From: Porites lobata
Lineage: Eukaryota > Cnidaria > Anthozoa > Scleractinia > Poritidae
Reading direction: 5' to 3'
NCBI GenBank assembly: GCA_942486035.1
Contig: CALNXK010000551.1
Location: 1-64,000 of the forward strand
Length of the DNA stretch: 64,000 bases
The notes under the pieces are model-generated. The model was not told the origin of the DNA. It made no database searches and was given only the letters and a program-made list of their open reading frames with translations. This document shows positions 1-12,640 of the stretch, piece by piece. How positions within the stretch are numbered: position 1 is the stretch's first letter; each line of letters begins with the position of its first letter. The translations under genes were made by a program, and so were the position numbers.

Positions 1-93
1 TTTTCAGATTTAACTCTTTAATTTTCGCAGAAGGGCTTGTTTCCTGGACATACTATATGCGTTTTTGACATGTTACTTATCATTTAATTGCAG

Positions 94-3000
94 CAATTGA
101 CAAAATCTCCACATGACTACCCGGACAAGAAATCACTGGCTCATGTTAACGTTGCTTTGCGCATGCTCAGCAAGGGAAGAAAAGTGAACCCTGGTGACAC
201 TATCCCATACGTCATTTGCGACGTAAGTACAAAGTCTGTGCTTATTTTGCTGGCTTTCGGGAATTCGACCAAAAAAACGAGAAGTCCAAATACTACTGCA
301 AAGCTGATCATAACAACGTGTATTGCCTTTTTATAACAATATTTCCGCTGGCCATACCAGCCTTCTTCAAGTTTACAGATGTAACTGAACTATGATAGGA
401 ATTACAATATTATATAGATGGAGAATGTCGCAATAAAATTTGTCTAAAAGGGAGAGACGGAAATGACGTACAACGTAAAAAAAGAAAGGAAAAACTTTTT
501 AGGATATCTAGCCGAATTTTTGACAACCAACCTAACGAAATTTGCCGTCATTTGAGCGAAAAGGCGTCAAAAGGCAGGTTCCTTGGGCCCGAGAAGCTCC
601 AAAATCACACTAACGAAAATAAATTCTCCTGAGATGACGTCACAGACAAGTTCTCCACCCCAGCTCCCTTAATTAACGCACTCGTAGGGATTTCTGCGTT
701 CCATTTTTACATCTCCCATAATACACCCTGTTTACCTCCCCCCCCCCAAAAAAAAAATTGAATAAGCATTGTCTTCAATTCTCTTTGGACGACTGTAATA
801 CCCAGGAGAAATTGAAAACAAACGTTATGCAAATTGTTGGGGTGGAGGGGCAAACAAGATGTGCAAATGGTGAATAGCCTCTTCATTCACTTGGTAGAAA
901 ACCGCCTCGCGGGATAGCAAGAGACTCATTGGGACAAGATTGTTTGTCTTGTCCCAGTGCGACTTTTGCTCTCCAGCATGGCGGTTTTTTACCACGTGAA
1001 TGGCCAGCTGCAAAGATCCCATAGGATATCGCTCAACATTAAACAAAGAAGGAAACCCTGGAATTTTACCAATCGCTTAGTTAAATTTTTTTTTTCAAAC
1101 TGTTTCCTTTAGGACGGTTCCACCTTAGCTGCAAGTCAGCGAGCTTATCATCCGGACGAGTTCTGCAAATCTGAAACACTCAAGATCGGTATCCTTTAAA
1201 TATATTACCGTTATTAAGAACAAAACCAAAAAAAGACACTTTTCGCGACGACACCACTGTTTTTCGCGCGAAATGACGTCAGAAGAAACGCGAGCAGAAA
1301 TTCCATACTGATGACGTGTCACTACCCAGATCTAGCTTCTGATTGGATGAATTGGATGAAGTAAATTTCCAACCAATCAGAAGCAGTACCCAGATCTGGT
1401 TAGCGACGCGTCCTTAGCATGACTGCAATCTCTGCGCTCGTCCCTCAGACGTCATTGGTGGCGTCACGAAATGTCTGCTGTTTTCTCAGGCTACGATGGG
1501 TGCTTAAAGACGAAGGTCGGTTCTACTCTGGATATTCTATTGTTATTTATGACATGATTATAAACTGTGGGAATAAACCTAAAACTGGGCGAAAGCAACT
1601 CGGGCAGGATCAACTCCGCCCTATTATTTGGGTGGGAGGGTGGACAGAGGGTCTCTTGACTTCCGCGGCCTCGCAAAAAGTGTTGGATTGAAACACTGGT
1701 AGCTTCTTTATGCATTATTCCCAGGGTATCAATTACCAATGCAAGTCGGTTGTTTTACACTCCTTGACGCATTTAAATCCTAGATGTGAAATACTATCTC
1801 GCTAATCAGGTCCACCCAGTTGTAGCTCGTTTGTGCGATCCCATCGACGGCACCGATGCAGCTCATATTGCCCAGTGTTTAGGTAAGTAAATTACCGATT
1901 TAACTCCGCGGCTAGAAAACTGCTTGCAATGCATCTAAACAAAATGTGTCTACTGATTAAGTCTGTTTAAAGTATTTTAACTCCTTTAGTGTTTTCTTGT
2001 ATATTGCAACAACGAAATGACCTAATATCACAGTTTTATTCTCCCTAGAAGCCTCGGCTAGCTCTTTCTTTAGGGTAAAAACTCAAAGGCGGTCTATCCG
2101 TATTTGTGGCTTCTGGCAAGGATAATCGGCCTCTACTCCTACACCGGAAGCAGTCTTTCTGAAGTTCTCTACTTGCTATCTATCGTCTCATTGGTTCAGA
2201 GCATACGGTTAATTTTGGAAGTCAGCGCAACCTTCAAATCTGTTGGTTGAGCGCACAATGCGTGATTTCCAAGAGCAATGTCAATTTGTGTTCCGCGCGA
2301 CGGTTCGTTTGTCGTTATTTTCTTTATTTTTTAACATTCAAACGGCTGCACTAAATTTTGTTGTTGTTGTTGGTTTTTCTTTTCAACGATCAGCATCGTT
2401 CTACGACAACCCTGTAAAGACGACGAGATTTCCGTGACCGTAGTCGAATTAACGGGTTTTTACTGTTCATTGAGATTCCCGTGAAACTGAATTTTTAAAA
2501 AGTTTAGCATCATTTTTTTATTCGCTGCGCAGGCCTGGATCCTTCTGGTTATCGCGGCAGCTCTGCCCTTCATGATGATGAAAATGACGCGTTGCTTGGT
2601 GGCCAGGCTCAGATGACAGACGAGGAAAGGTTTAAGGTCGGTTTAACTGTGAACACTTCCCCAGACTCAAAAGTTGTAACCGCCTCCGTCTCGATCACTC
2701 AATCTAGGAATTAAGGCGAAAGAAATGTTCTGGAAATGGAGGTTAAATAACACACTGAGACGTTTCGTTTTAACGTAAAGTGGATTGTGTCTACGACAAT
2801 CGGCATGTTCTAAAATCCACAAGACCCGAACACAAAATTTGAGGGCGGGGGTAATTAAGGTGCATCATGGTCTTTGTGAAAATGGTGAATAGGTAAAAAC
2901 ACAAATAGAAACCCCAACCCTAATCTGTACCTTACTTGTTTCTCAAGGATTGTGAGCGATTTATAGTCAAGTGTAAACGCTCCAGCTGTGGTCAAGAAAT

Positions 3001-6000
3001 GACCCTCGAACTCCTCTTTAAAGGCGCCGTAAGTACACTTTTAACAGTTAATGTTCATTTATAGTTTAACATCAAATGATATTATTTCCCTCAGTCATAG
3101 AGCTTATAATTTATACTATTCAGGGGTATAAAGTTAAGCACATTCAATGCATGAGTCATAGCTGAACAGGGATCTGTAGATTAAAGTCAAATCCGCAATT
3201 TTCCATTTTCGAAAACCAGCATTGTCGATCCCAAGCCTTTAGCAGAGGTAGATGTAGTTTATGCTTTGGTAAGGATTACCAATATGGAAAAAGTACATAA
3301 CAATTCAAAAACAGATTTAGCAAGCTTTTAAAACTTGTTTTTATTGTTGTTTTAATTGAAGCAACCAAACGAAGCACATTACAAGGTTGCTATAGTTGAA
3401 AAACCACAAGTGCACAACATTTGTGGAGATACACTCGTAGTTACAGAAGTTATGGAAACTTAAAGCTGTTTAAAGTTTAAACTTTTTAAAATTCTTTTAG
3501 TAAGATAAGGACCGAAAATTAAACGTATAAAGTTTTAGGTCTAAAATAAATACTTCGCACCATTTTTTTTTTTTGTAGGCAGTCAACGATACATGTCCCG
3601 GATGTAACAATCAGTACAGCGCGGGCGCAGTTTCCAACCAGTTGAACGTTGCCATGCGCAGACACATCAAGGAATACTACATGGTAACTGAAGCAATTTT
3701 GTGAAGTGCTCACTTTTTGCAACTGCAGTTATATACAGTGGAACCTCGATTTAAATAAGTGCCAAGGGACTGGGGAAATTTTTTCGTCATATCAAAGGTT
3801 CGTTATATCGAAAACCTCGTTATCACCTCGACACAAGTTTTATCCTTTCACATTCATCTTTAGTTATCTTTCGGTCACATGCTGACATTTATTCGTTATA
3901 TCGAGGTATATTTTACGTTTGCGTTTCTAGATTGTGTTCGTTATAACGACGATTTCGTTAAATCGAGTTTCTGTTCCATACATTTTACTGTAATTTTGGC
4001 CGGGTTGATGAAAATCGTTCTTTATACCGAGGACTTTGTTATATAGAGGTTCATTAAATCGAAGTTCCACTGTAATAAAGATAACAAAGCAACTCGTACG
4101 GCTTTTTGTGGGCTTTACACCAAGGAGCAAGAATTAGCACTTAGTCGGTTATTGCACGGCCTTCTGTGCAGGAGGGTCGGAGTTTGATTCCAAGATGTGA
4201 CCCCAAATTCTTCTTTCAACTTCTTTCAACTTCTTTCCTTTCCGTGTAGCTTTAAATAGCTTTAAACACCTGTAAAACAGAGCACTGATGGGGAAAGGGA
4301 GGGGGTAAATATGAGCAACTGACGTAAACTAAGGAGGCTTTTTTATACCTCTACCTATTCATATGCACTTCATAATACATTCTCAAATGCTACTTCTGTT
4401 GCAGTAGCAAGAATGCGACCATCAGCAAGTGTCGTACCCGAGAGGGATTTGATAATGATGCCAGTCTTAAGGATATTTCCCTAAGTTAGTAAAAGACCTT
4501 GTTAGCCATATGTTTTGTTTTCCCAATTTAGACCCTTGACCTTAAATTGTGCAAGAATTGTTTCTTAACCTTGCCTAAACAAGTTTGTGCGTGCTCTTAA
4601 GTAACAATACTAAGATGGCTGTGAACAGTCTCTTTGTTGAAAAATTCCTTTGTTATTATGTTGTTGATTTTAATCCGGCTTTGAAGACATAGGAATCAAA
4701 ACTAACCCACATTATAACTAACCGCACAGGGTTGGCAGAAATGCGAGGACCCGTCCTGTGGTTACAGCACGCGTCAAGTACCCCTGACACGTCAACGAGG
4801 CGCCCCTATGTGCCCACAATGCTTCAGGGCCCACTTGCATGCAGTGGTGAGTATAAAACTAAAACAAAGACAACTATGACCGTGCAAAATTTTTCTTTGA
4901 CTCTGACGGTATTATCAGCTAAAACTATGTTCAAACGGACGGGGTCAACAATGTTTGGAGTTTTTAACCTCCGTGTTGCCAGTGGAGTGAACACGGTTCC
5001 ACAACTCCCATCAATGTTAGGACCTGCAGTGCATCGTGGGAAGGATACAACCCATAAGACTTTGAAGACCATGTGTGGCCCCAACAATTTAACATTTCGT
5101 GGTCCAGCTCCTTTAGTGGTTGCCAATTTGTTTTGTTTTCAGTACTCCGACACAGCGCTGTACACTCAGCTATTGTATTTCTCGCGCTTGTTTGACTTCG
5201 ATCACGCCGTGAAAAATGCAAAAACAGGTCAGTATTTTGAGTAAGTGCCGAGTGTGAGTAAAAACGTTATTTACCCTCAGTAGTTTCATCAAATAACTTT
5301 ACGATAAAGTATCTTTTCTTCTCAAAAGCCGTGCTTAAAAAAAATATATGTTTATATCTAAAACTATAGCGGCTAAGAAGAGATCGCACACTCTATGAAC
5401 TAAGAAAGGAGAGAATTTATAATGGTTGACTGAGATAGTATGTACGACCTGATCTTCGCCTTGAATTTTGCAGAAAAGTCTCTTTCTTTGAACAAGAAGG
5501 GAGGGAACCCCAAAGCTCAACAGCCGCAAAAGCAAAACTATTCTTAACGTAGTTTGTTCTTGCTTTGGGCATGTAGAAGGACAACTTAACCTTCAAGGGT
5601 TGACGTAAACCCGCGCGCCCATTTCTTTCGTCAACACTTACGTTTCTGCTTACGTTCGCTTTTCACGCGTGTGAACGGGAACAACTTAAACGCAAGCACA
5701 AATGCAAGGTGGAAAGTGCTCAACTGTTATGTTGGGTTACAGAATGATCAAGTGCACTTTTGTATCTCTGTGCCTGTGTTTGCGTTGGACGTGGTAACTT
5801 GTCTGCCTCGTTCCTAGGCGTCTCAAGTGTGTTTGGGAAACGGAACACGCGACTTCAAGCGACAGTATCGCGCAATGGACCATGGAAACGTTTAGCGTTG
5901 ACGCAAAGGGCGCTGGGAAGGGTGAACGCCTTTCTCATGATACTATGATCCAGTCACTCTCCAATCCGCCAGAACGCACCTGGGTACGAGGCAAGGAACT

Positions 6001-6323
6001 TGTGCTTCCGCTAGCAAAACAAATATTAAATGTTTCCAAGGAAGTTGTAGAAAGTGCAACTTTTGTCCACACCATAGAATAAAAAAAATCTTTATTATTA
6101 TTATTATTATTATTATTATCATCATCATTTACTGATTTATTTGATTTGACCTTTAAACAATCTGTTCAAATTCTTTTCGTCTGTTCTTTTTTTAGCTGTG
6201 GGCGTAACACAGACTACGAAGTCATTTTACAAAGCTGTGCACTCAGTGATTACCAAAGTCCTAACTGCTAATGGTTACTCTGAAGTGAACCTTTCGAAAT
6301 TGTTTAGTAGTTTCTTCGTGTAG
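94..6323 (+). CDS. POLA1: DNA polymerase alpha catalytic subunit, C-terminal part (nine exons)
   Basis: Catalytic subunit of the replicative primase-polymerase complex (nucleus); the gene enters from the left edge. Exons by splice consensus and continuous phase: 94-222, 1113-1188, 1784-1882, 2533-2636, 2948-3028, 3579-3683, 4730-4846, 5143-5227, 6196-6323 (stop TAG), 307 residues in all. Family landmarks seen in order: KVNPGDTIPYVICD, LAASQRAYHPDEF, YYLANQVHPVVARLCDPIDG, DENDALLGG and DEERFKDCERF. Then come the two C-terminal zinc modules that bind the B subunit: CKRSSC with CPGC, and CEDPSC with CPQC, all eight cysteines present. The end (YTQLLYFSRLFDFDHAVKN, then about 40 residues) matches the family's end, so the gene is intact here. 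A possible poly(A) signal AATAAA lies at 6769-6774. No frameshift or stop was seen; the upstream exons are outside the window. Confidence 0.93.
701..873. mobile_element. Degenerate hairpin MITE in POLA1 intron
   Basis: The left side reads ATAATACACCCTGTTTACC and the right side, in reverse complement, is a diverged match (GGGGCAAACAAGATGT). It is the same design as the better preserved hairpin at 29327-29492. Confidence 0.45.
1238..1495. mobile_element. MITE copy of the 63489-63735 family in POLA1 intron
   Basis: It shares GATGACGTGTCACTACCCAG, ACCAATCAGAAGCAGTACCC and the end GCTGTTTTCTCAGGCTA with the copy at 63489-63735. The two halves are partly self-complementary around ACCCAGATCTGG. The left terminus is eroded. 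Confidence 0.7.
3736..4072. mobile_element. Tc1/mariner-type MITE in POLA1 intron
   Basis: Terminal inverted repeats CAGTGGAACCTCGATTTA (left) and its near reverse complement TAAATCGAAGTTCCACTG (right) are flanked by TA on both sides (3734-3735 and 4073-4074). The interior is made of repeated TTCGTTATATCGA-like blocks. It is non-coding. TA duplication and short size fit a Tc1/mariner-derived non-autonomous element. Confidence 0.8.
6091..6128. repeat. TTA/TCA microsatellite
   Basis: About ten TTA units followed by four TCA units, in the last POLA1 intron. Confidence 0.95.
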
Positions 6324-8500
6324 AAACAGTGAAAAAGTTCATACCCTCCGTTAGAAAATCTGAAGCAAAGCCCATATCAGTGATGCGTTGCGCGTGGTTG
6401 CCGCGCTTTGCTCTGATTGGTTGGTTAAGGCTAGTTTCTCTCATGTGCACTTTTCGACGATATCGTCTAATTGCCAGTTTTCCCGCCAGTCAGTCAGTTC
6501 CCCGACTTAACAACCTGACCAATTTGTACGCTGTTTTCATTCACTTAGCGAGTACTTTAATTATTCTACAATTACGATATTGGCAAGTAATTAGATGGAA
6601 AACAACGCTTTGAAAGCAATCCTATAATTGAACAAAGAATTACGTGCTTATTTCCTAATGTATATAAGTGTGCTTTCTTTTAAGGTCAAGACTATACGTC
6701 TGTAGATGTCTCCTTATAACAGCACGTTTAATCACGTCGCCCGTGCAATGTTTTTTCCAATTTATCTAAATAAAATTTGTTTAAGAATTTCAGCCTTACA
6801 CTAATTGATTTTAAAAGAATCGTTGAAATCTGGTCTTATAGGATGTTCATTGTAGGAGTTGTTTGCCTGTTGAAAGTTTTAATTCCGAATAATCTCCGAC
6901 AGACAAAGACAACGTTTTGGCGAGCACCTTCGGAGCATCGAGAGCAACTTGCCTGGTTTTCCTGCCGCTGTGTATTTTACACGGTTGGTCTCTCCATTAA
7001 CGACGCTCTTGCTCTGCGGGGAAAACGCGCAACGGGTGCGCCTGGTGATGCCCCTTCCGTTTCCTCTAGACTGCGCGCAGAGCCCCCGCGCACCTAAAAG
7101 GTTTTAATTTTCACTTCCTAAGCGTACATAAAAACCTTGCACCGGCTCTAACGTACTTGCAATGCCACTGATGAGGAGCCAGGCCCGAAACGTTGGAAAA
7201 CAACTTCAGATAAAACAGGAACTTTTGCTCCTATTTTACTTTTTAATGAACAATTACTTTGTTTATATATCACTATGGGATACTGAGCATGCGCAAAAGG
7301 TAAAGATGCCTTGCGTCGAAGGAAATCTTATAGAATGATATCAATTAATATAACTGACGCCCGTTTCGTGCCAGACGCCGGTTACGCGCGCTTCTTCAAA
7401 ATTTCCCCCCTCAGCCCTAAAAATCCCGCCCCTACTTCGCAGGCTATAATTGGAGGACTGAAAAAGTCCGTACGATCTTTTTACCATATGTGCTATCAGG
7501 CGCTGTTTGGATTACAAACAAGTTCTGTTCTGTTTTGTTCTAGAAACAGGAATCCACAGAACCCTTACCAGTAATCCGGATCAAGGTCATGGGTCGATTC
7601 CCACTGGGAGCTGAGAAAGTTCCTGTTCTTCCGAGAAACACTTGAATTCCTGCGAGGCAGATTTTGTCAGGGTCTGGGATGATGGAAAGGTACTCGGGGA
7701 GGGGCCGGGGGGGGAACTCCCAAGAAAAAGACCGGGATACTCTTCGTCTCGCTTTTATAGGGGTGAAAAATTGCAGATCTCGGCCTCACTTGTGGTGTGC
7801 AGGACTGAAAGCACGATCAACTCCAGCTGAGAGCCAAGATTGTTAGCCATACATACAAAGGTATCTCTCATTGGGGTTCTGCCAAAGAAATTAACTCTAT
7901 AAAACAAACCAAGCACCCGCTGTCAAACTCTGTTGAATACATCTTAAACACGAGAATATAGCTCTTATAGCGTTATAGCTCTTAGCTGTCTGTTTTCAGT
8001 CGACTTAGTGGTGCAAATAAAGCCTGTGCTTCGCCCAGCTTGGTTTTCGTTGGGAGATGAATTTAGTCCTGACGAGCATCTCCGTCGCATTCCTCCCCTA
8101 CCCTACCCCTGTAATTTTTACGCCAGCCACGTTAGCTATTCTTGAACTTTGGACGATTTACTTTCCTCAGAACAACGAAGTTTTGTTAGATTAGCTCATA
8201 TCACGTGATTCAGAGCATCAAGTCAATAACTGAAGACGCCCTCTGAACCACTCACTAAACTGCATAGTCTCGATACAACACTACCTCTCCTCTCTTATCC
8301 GGGGCTTTGGAACTAAGGTTTGTTTAAGATTTTACAATTTTGTATTTCATGGCTTATGAATTAACAATACCGTGTGTGGATTTTGTAAAGAAAGTCATTT
8401 TCGTGTTTAAGGCATATTCCGACCTTGTAAATTGGTTGGTGCTCGACTGAAGCATTTCCCCCATGGCAAGATAACTAATTATGCCTCGTATTTTCTAGAA
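6324..8500. other. Intergenic stretch downstream of POLA1, no gene recognised
   Basis: It begins with the presumed POLA1 3' UTR. Short open frames are present but none has splice context or a recognisable family. It holds a hammerhead-core-like sequence at 7169-7197 and G-rich low-complexity sequence at about 7690-7735. Confidence 0.6.
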
Positions 8501-8579
8501 TGAATTTAACCTCTCACAATTCTCAGACTATCTTGTTCACCAGCCATAATAAACTTAATTGCAGATGGTCGAGAGCTTT

Positions 8580-10700
8580 AATATCTCTCATGTTTGGCGT
8601 TAATCTTTCTATCTGTTGACTGTCCGTTTAGAAGCCTTAAATTGGGGAGAGAGAAATCGGTTACCAAAAAAATATATCTAGTTCTTGATGTCCCATTACA
8701 TTTCGGTTCGGCCATCAACGAAAGCTTTCTGAGCAAATGTTCCTTGAAAGATGAAATATTTCGCCAATGGAAGTTTCAATGAGCTTGAATGTGAAAGCAT
8801 CTGAGTTATGAACGCTATTTCGAGAAATGGATAATACACTGCATCTCAGTGGTACAAACTGCAGTGACACAACAAGTGAAAAGTCTAAAAGGAAATCATT
8901 GTCGAGGAATGACTAAACTAAAATGATAACCTGCTCGACAAACAATGTTAGTGAAATAAGGCAACTGTTAAGTGTTCATCATATAACTTCAGAATGATAA
9001 AACTCCTTTAAAAGGTCACTCCGGAACGGAAAATATCGCGCGAATGACAGCGACAGTTCTGCCAAATCACAGTGCAATGGAAAAATCAGGAGCACCCAAC
9101 GAGGATATAGTTCAAAACCACTTAAACATAGCATTGTTAAACGTATTTTAGTATTTAAGCCGTAGATATAGGCATATTTTTATCCCCTACAAATTTTTCA
9201 TCTGTTCGGATTTCCTAGCTGAAAGTCTAGTGATCCGAAAATTATAGGGATCAAAACTTACCTTTCCGAAAGTTTCAGCTAGAAAAAAGGCTCCCGAAAA
9301 TTCAAGGTGACCTTTTAAGGGTAAAAATCCGTTAAAAATGGGCAATTATACCATTTTTTAGATGTTCGAAAATCCTAGGAGAAGCAGGCTAGCAAGAAAT
9401 TTTACAACAAATGTTCCGAAAATTGTAGATCGCAAATCGTCTTCCGAACAGATATTTTCCGAAAATTGTCGTTGGGTGCCCCTGAAAAATCAGAGTTCAC
9501 TCCTTCACTTTACTTATTTTCATATTCACTTTTGTCTCCGTCCTTTGCATATTAAAACTTTACTTCAACCCAAAGAAATCTGCTACTGAACCTGTGACGT
9601 ATTAGAGAGACGCTCATAATTTATGTGAACGATACATGGCTTGACCTCTTAGTCTACTTCTGAAGCTTCTATTTTTCTCATGAGCAGAAATCACCAATTA
9701 TGTCTCTCATGATCAGAAGCAGATATAAACTACCTTTGAGATAAAAGCCACGATAATGACAATGTACCCTGGCTCCAGAGGTCCGTTCTCGAAATATCTA
9801 GGATGAAATAAACCGTGCTCGCGGTTCACGAATTAGATAAGAAAAAAAATGACCCCTGGAACGCGGATAACGAATATGTCGCCAGAAAATTAAATGTAAA
9901 GTGAAGCAAAATAAGGTGCTAGAACTCAGGCTGACAAAGAATTTGGTTGGATTCTTGCAACTTTCCCTTTATTTCAGACCAAATTAGGAGCTTTTTGCTA
10001 CTCTGTTGCTGAACTGATCGAAAATTTGACGCCCTGTTAAAGTATTGTGTCCCCAGTAACTGCTTTGATCTGCTTTGACATTAGAGAAAAGCATACTTAG
10101 TGTAACCCCGCTATACCAAGAGAGAATCAGCTTGTCTATACCTCGTTTTAGAACTGACTCAAAATGAGACAGCCGTTTCAGTTCAAGCATTGAAAACGTT
10201 TCGTCTTGTAAAATAATAACGAATATCAAGTCAAACACAACCCTTTCTTAAACCAGAAAGCTTGAAGCTGAAGTCTTAAAAATTGACTCCCTTAGCCCCC
10301 CCGCTCCCCATCTCTTAAGGAACGAATCGCAAAAGGCGTCTTTTGTGCTTACCGCGATTGCGTAATTTCTCATCAAACTCCGTGACAGGCACATGTCATG
10401 TCAAGTATCGTATTTAAATCCACAAAAATCTTAGATGTGATTTGATTCCCCTTATTATTTACACAAGTCACAGTATTGATATTGCGTATTCCTTTTCAGT
10501 CAAGTTGAATATTTCACAGTCAAGAATCGCGTGAAGGAACCCTTGCATACCATCGTCCACTTCATCTTCTTTAGAGCCTTTATGATCAGGTTTGTGTTTC
10601 ATTTTCAACCTAGTTTTACAGTCATTTAGTATTAGTATAGTATACAGCTTCCTTATAACCCCCGTCATTTCGTATGTTTGTAGCAAGTCCCTCTATCGTA
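8580..10700. repeat. Old diverged copies of the NLR upstream segment
   Basis: Blocks here resemble copy A in the same orientation. 8650-8730 (GAGAAATCGGTTACC ... TTCTTGATGTCCCAT) resembles 15190-15250. 9618-9760 (GATACATGGCTTGACCTCTT) resembles 13860-13960. 10440-10610 (TGATTCCCCTTATTATTTAC ... AGGTTTGTGTTTCAT) resembles 14605-14770. Identity is much lower than among copies A, B and C. No open frame is shared, so I read this as decayed non-coding duplication. Confidence 0.5.
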
Positions 10701-11586
10701 TGATATTTTTAAAATATCTTTACTGACGCTGAAAATAAAACATTCATGGTACTTCATTCTGCAGTCAGCAAGGATTCACTCTAAATTGAAAGTATCTCTT
10801 GACTTCAATCCCCGACAGATTGATGTCGATGAATGAACAACCCAAGAAAGCCACACCCAATTAGTTCTTTACCTCAATCCTTACGACTTCCGCTAAACTC
10901 TACCTATCTATTTTAACCTTAGTCATCTCCCGTTAAAGCCGGAATGGTTTGTAGTGTTCACTGTCGCAGTTTCATTTATGACTTATTCCTGTTTATTGTG
11001 TTGATTACTAGTCACTTGTTTGGAAAACAACCCAAAATAATATTACTCATCTTAAAGCAGTTTCTGGACCTTCTACAGAAATCTGCAGGCATTCGCTCGC
11101 TCAGTATCCAGACTTAGCTTAGTGAATGGCGTGTATGAATGCACGCTTGTTTTTGTGAGATTTTTATCTAATGATATTTTAAAACATTTTAGATCTAATA
11201 TCAAAATCAGCGTCTCTATACTATGAAAGTAAAAGTATAAACCCTATTTAAAAAATTATCGTTACAAATCAAACTGTAATTTTCTCGTAAACAGATGTTG
11301 AATGGACCGGCCCCCAGTTTGTTTGCAGTGCAGGCACTACTGAACTGAAGTGCGGCATTAGCGAACGAAACTATAATTTTGACAAACAATGTTAGCGAAA
11401 TACTATACAAATGTTTTTCATGTGTGGTTCTCAGATAACATCGCATGACTTTTGAATTTAAAGAGACCTTTTCAAAGAGCCCTTCACAAAATGACAGCTC
11501 AACTATGGGGCGCCGTTTGTAAAAAAAATGATTTAGCTTAATTTTGTCATTTTTTTCGTTATTTATTAAATAAAGTTTTCTGATAT

Positions 11587-11960
11587 GATATCATACGTCA
11601 ATGATTTGATATAATAAATGTTGATTTCAAATCATGCGTTTATGATTTGATATAATAAATTATTATTTAAAATCATGCGTTTATGATTTGATATAATAAA
11701 TTATTTTTTCAAATCCTGCCTTTATGATTTGATATAATAAATATTGATTTCAAATCATAAGTTTATGATTTGATATAATAAATCCTGATTTCAAATCATT
11801 CGTTTATGATTTGATATAATAAATCCTGATTTCAAATCATAAGTTTATGATTTCATATAATAAGTTCTGATTTTAAATCATAAGTTTATGATTTGATATA
11901 ATAAATCCTGATTTCAAATCATAAGTATTATGATTTCATATAATAAAAATCATTATTTGA
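11587..11960. repeat. Subterminal tandem repeats, left arm of foldback element
   Basis: About nine units of roughly 41 bp, each with ATGATTTGATATAATAAAT followed by TGATTTCAAATCAT. The two halves of a unit are themselves partly complementary (ATGATTTGA / TCAAATCAT). The mirror-image array is at about 13205-13580. Confidence 0.9.
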
Positions 11961-12046
11961 TATCAGTAAAACCATGATTTAATTTAATAAGTAATAAGTA
12001 ACCGCGTGACTTGGCACGTGGGTTACTAGCGGGAATAATCGCAAAG

Positions 12047-12184
12047 ATGGCGACACAACCAGATCAGCTATCGAGGTCAATCGCTTCTAGGGTCTCTAGA
12101 GCCGTAGAAAGGGCGGTTGACCAAGCTTTGGCATCCCTTCCGAGCCTTCCTGGCAATTCAGGTTTTGCTGCTGCGACACAAGAG
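12047..12184 (+). CDS. First-exon-like ORF in the foldback element arm, function unknown
   Basis: From ATG at 12047 the frame reads MATQPDQLSRSIASRVSRAV, then ERAVDQALASLP, a Ser/Ala-rich helical-looking segment, and ends at CAAGAG followed by GTATGT, a good splice donor at 12185. Its first two thirds lie inside the inverted arm, so a mirror copy exists on the - strand at about 13017-13110. It has the look of a 5' exon of a transposon gene or a captured host exon. I do not recognise the family, and no matching acceptor or downstream exon was found. Confidence 0.3.
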
Positions 12185-12202
12185 GTATGTAACATTGATG
12201 TA

Positions 12203-12640
12203 TCGGGGGGGGTACTCTCATACATTACCTGTAATGGTATATGTGTGCCCAACGGGTCGTGATTTTGAAGCTCCTGATTTAGAACGGGTATCCATTTCAG
12301 AGGCGTTTTCTAGAACGGGTATTAAAAAATTGTGGATCATGGCTTTATCTTCTGCTTAAAATTGTTGCTGATTATGAAGAAGCATCTATTTGATGTATAA
12401 GTCGAACAAATAAAGAAATATCTTTTAAAAAAAAACAGGGCTATTTCAATTTACGAACTTTCTAGAACGGAGTATAAAAAATCGCCCATTTCTAGAACGG
12501 GTATCAGTTTTAAGGCGAATTCTAGAACGGGATATAAAAAAATTGGCCCATATCTAGAACGGGTATCAATTTTAGGGGATATTTTTTTTAGAACGGGTGC
12601 CTATTTGGAGTCCCGGGCGGCACATACCCCTCCCCGAGGA
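12203..12640. mobile_element. Nested G-rich MITE inside the foldback element
   Basis: It opens with GGGGGGGGTACTC and closes with GGGCGGCACATACCCCTCCC. The same end design is seen at 40698-41125 and 30171-30556. The interior repeats TCTAGAACGGGTAT about eight times with variations. It is non-coding. Confidence 0.55.

Noticed and set aside
4140..4270. tRNA-like SINE suggested by GGAGTTTGATTCC (B-box-like)
   Set aside because: The A box is not convincing and no second copy or tail repeat was found in the window.
4732..5244. 170-codon open frame over two POLA1 exons and an intron
   Set aside because: It is in another frame from POLA1 across 4730-4846 and reads through a clear donor and acceptor; it is a shadow.
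7560..7640. tRNA-like B box GGGTCGATTCCC
   Set aside because: No cloverleaf can be drawn upstream; a single motif is not enough.
11580..12000. CRISPR-like array suggested by regularly spaced repeats
   Set aside because: The repeats are direct tandem units without unique spacers, mirrored in the other arm of a transposon, in an animal genome.
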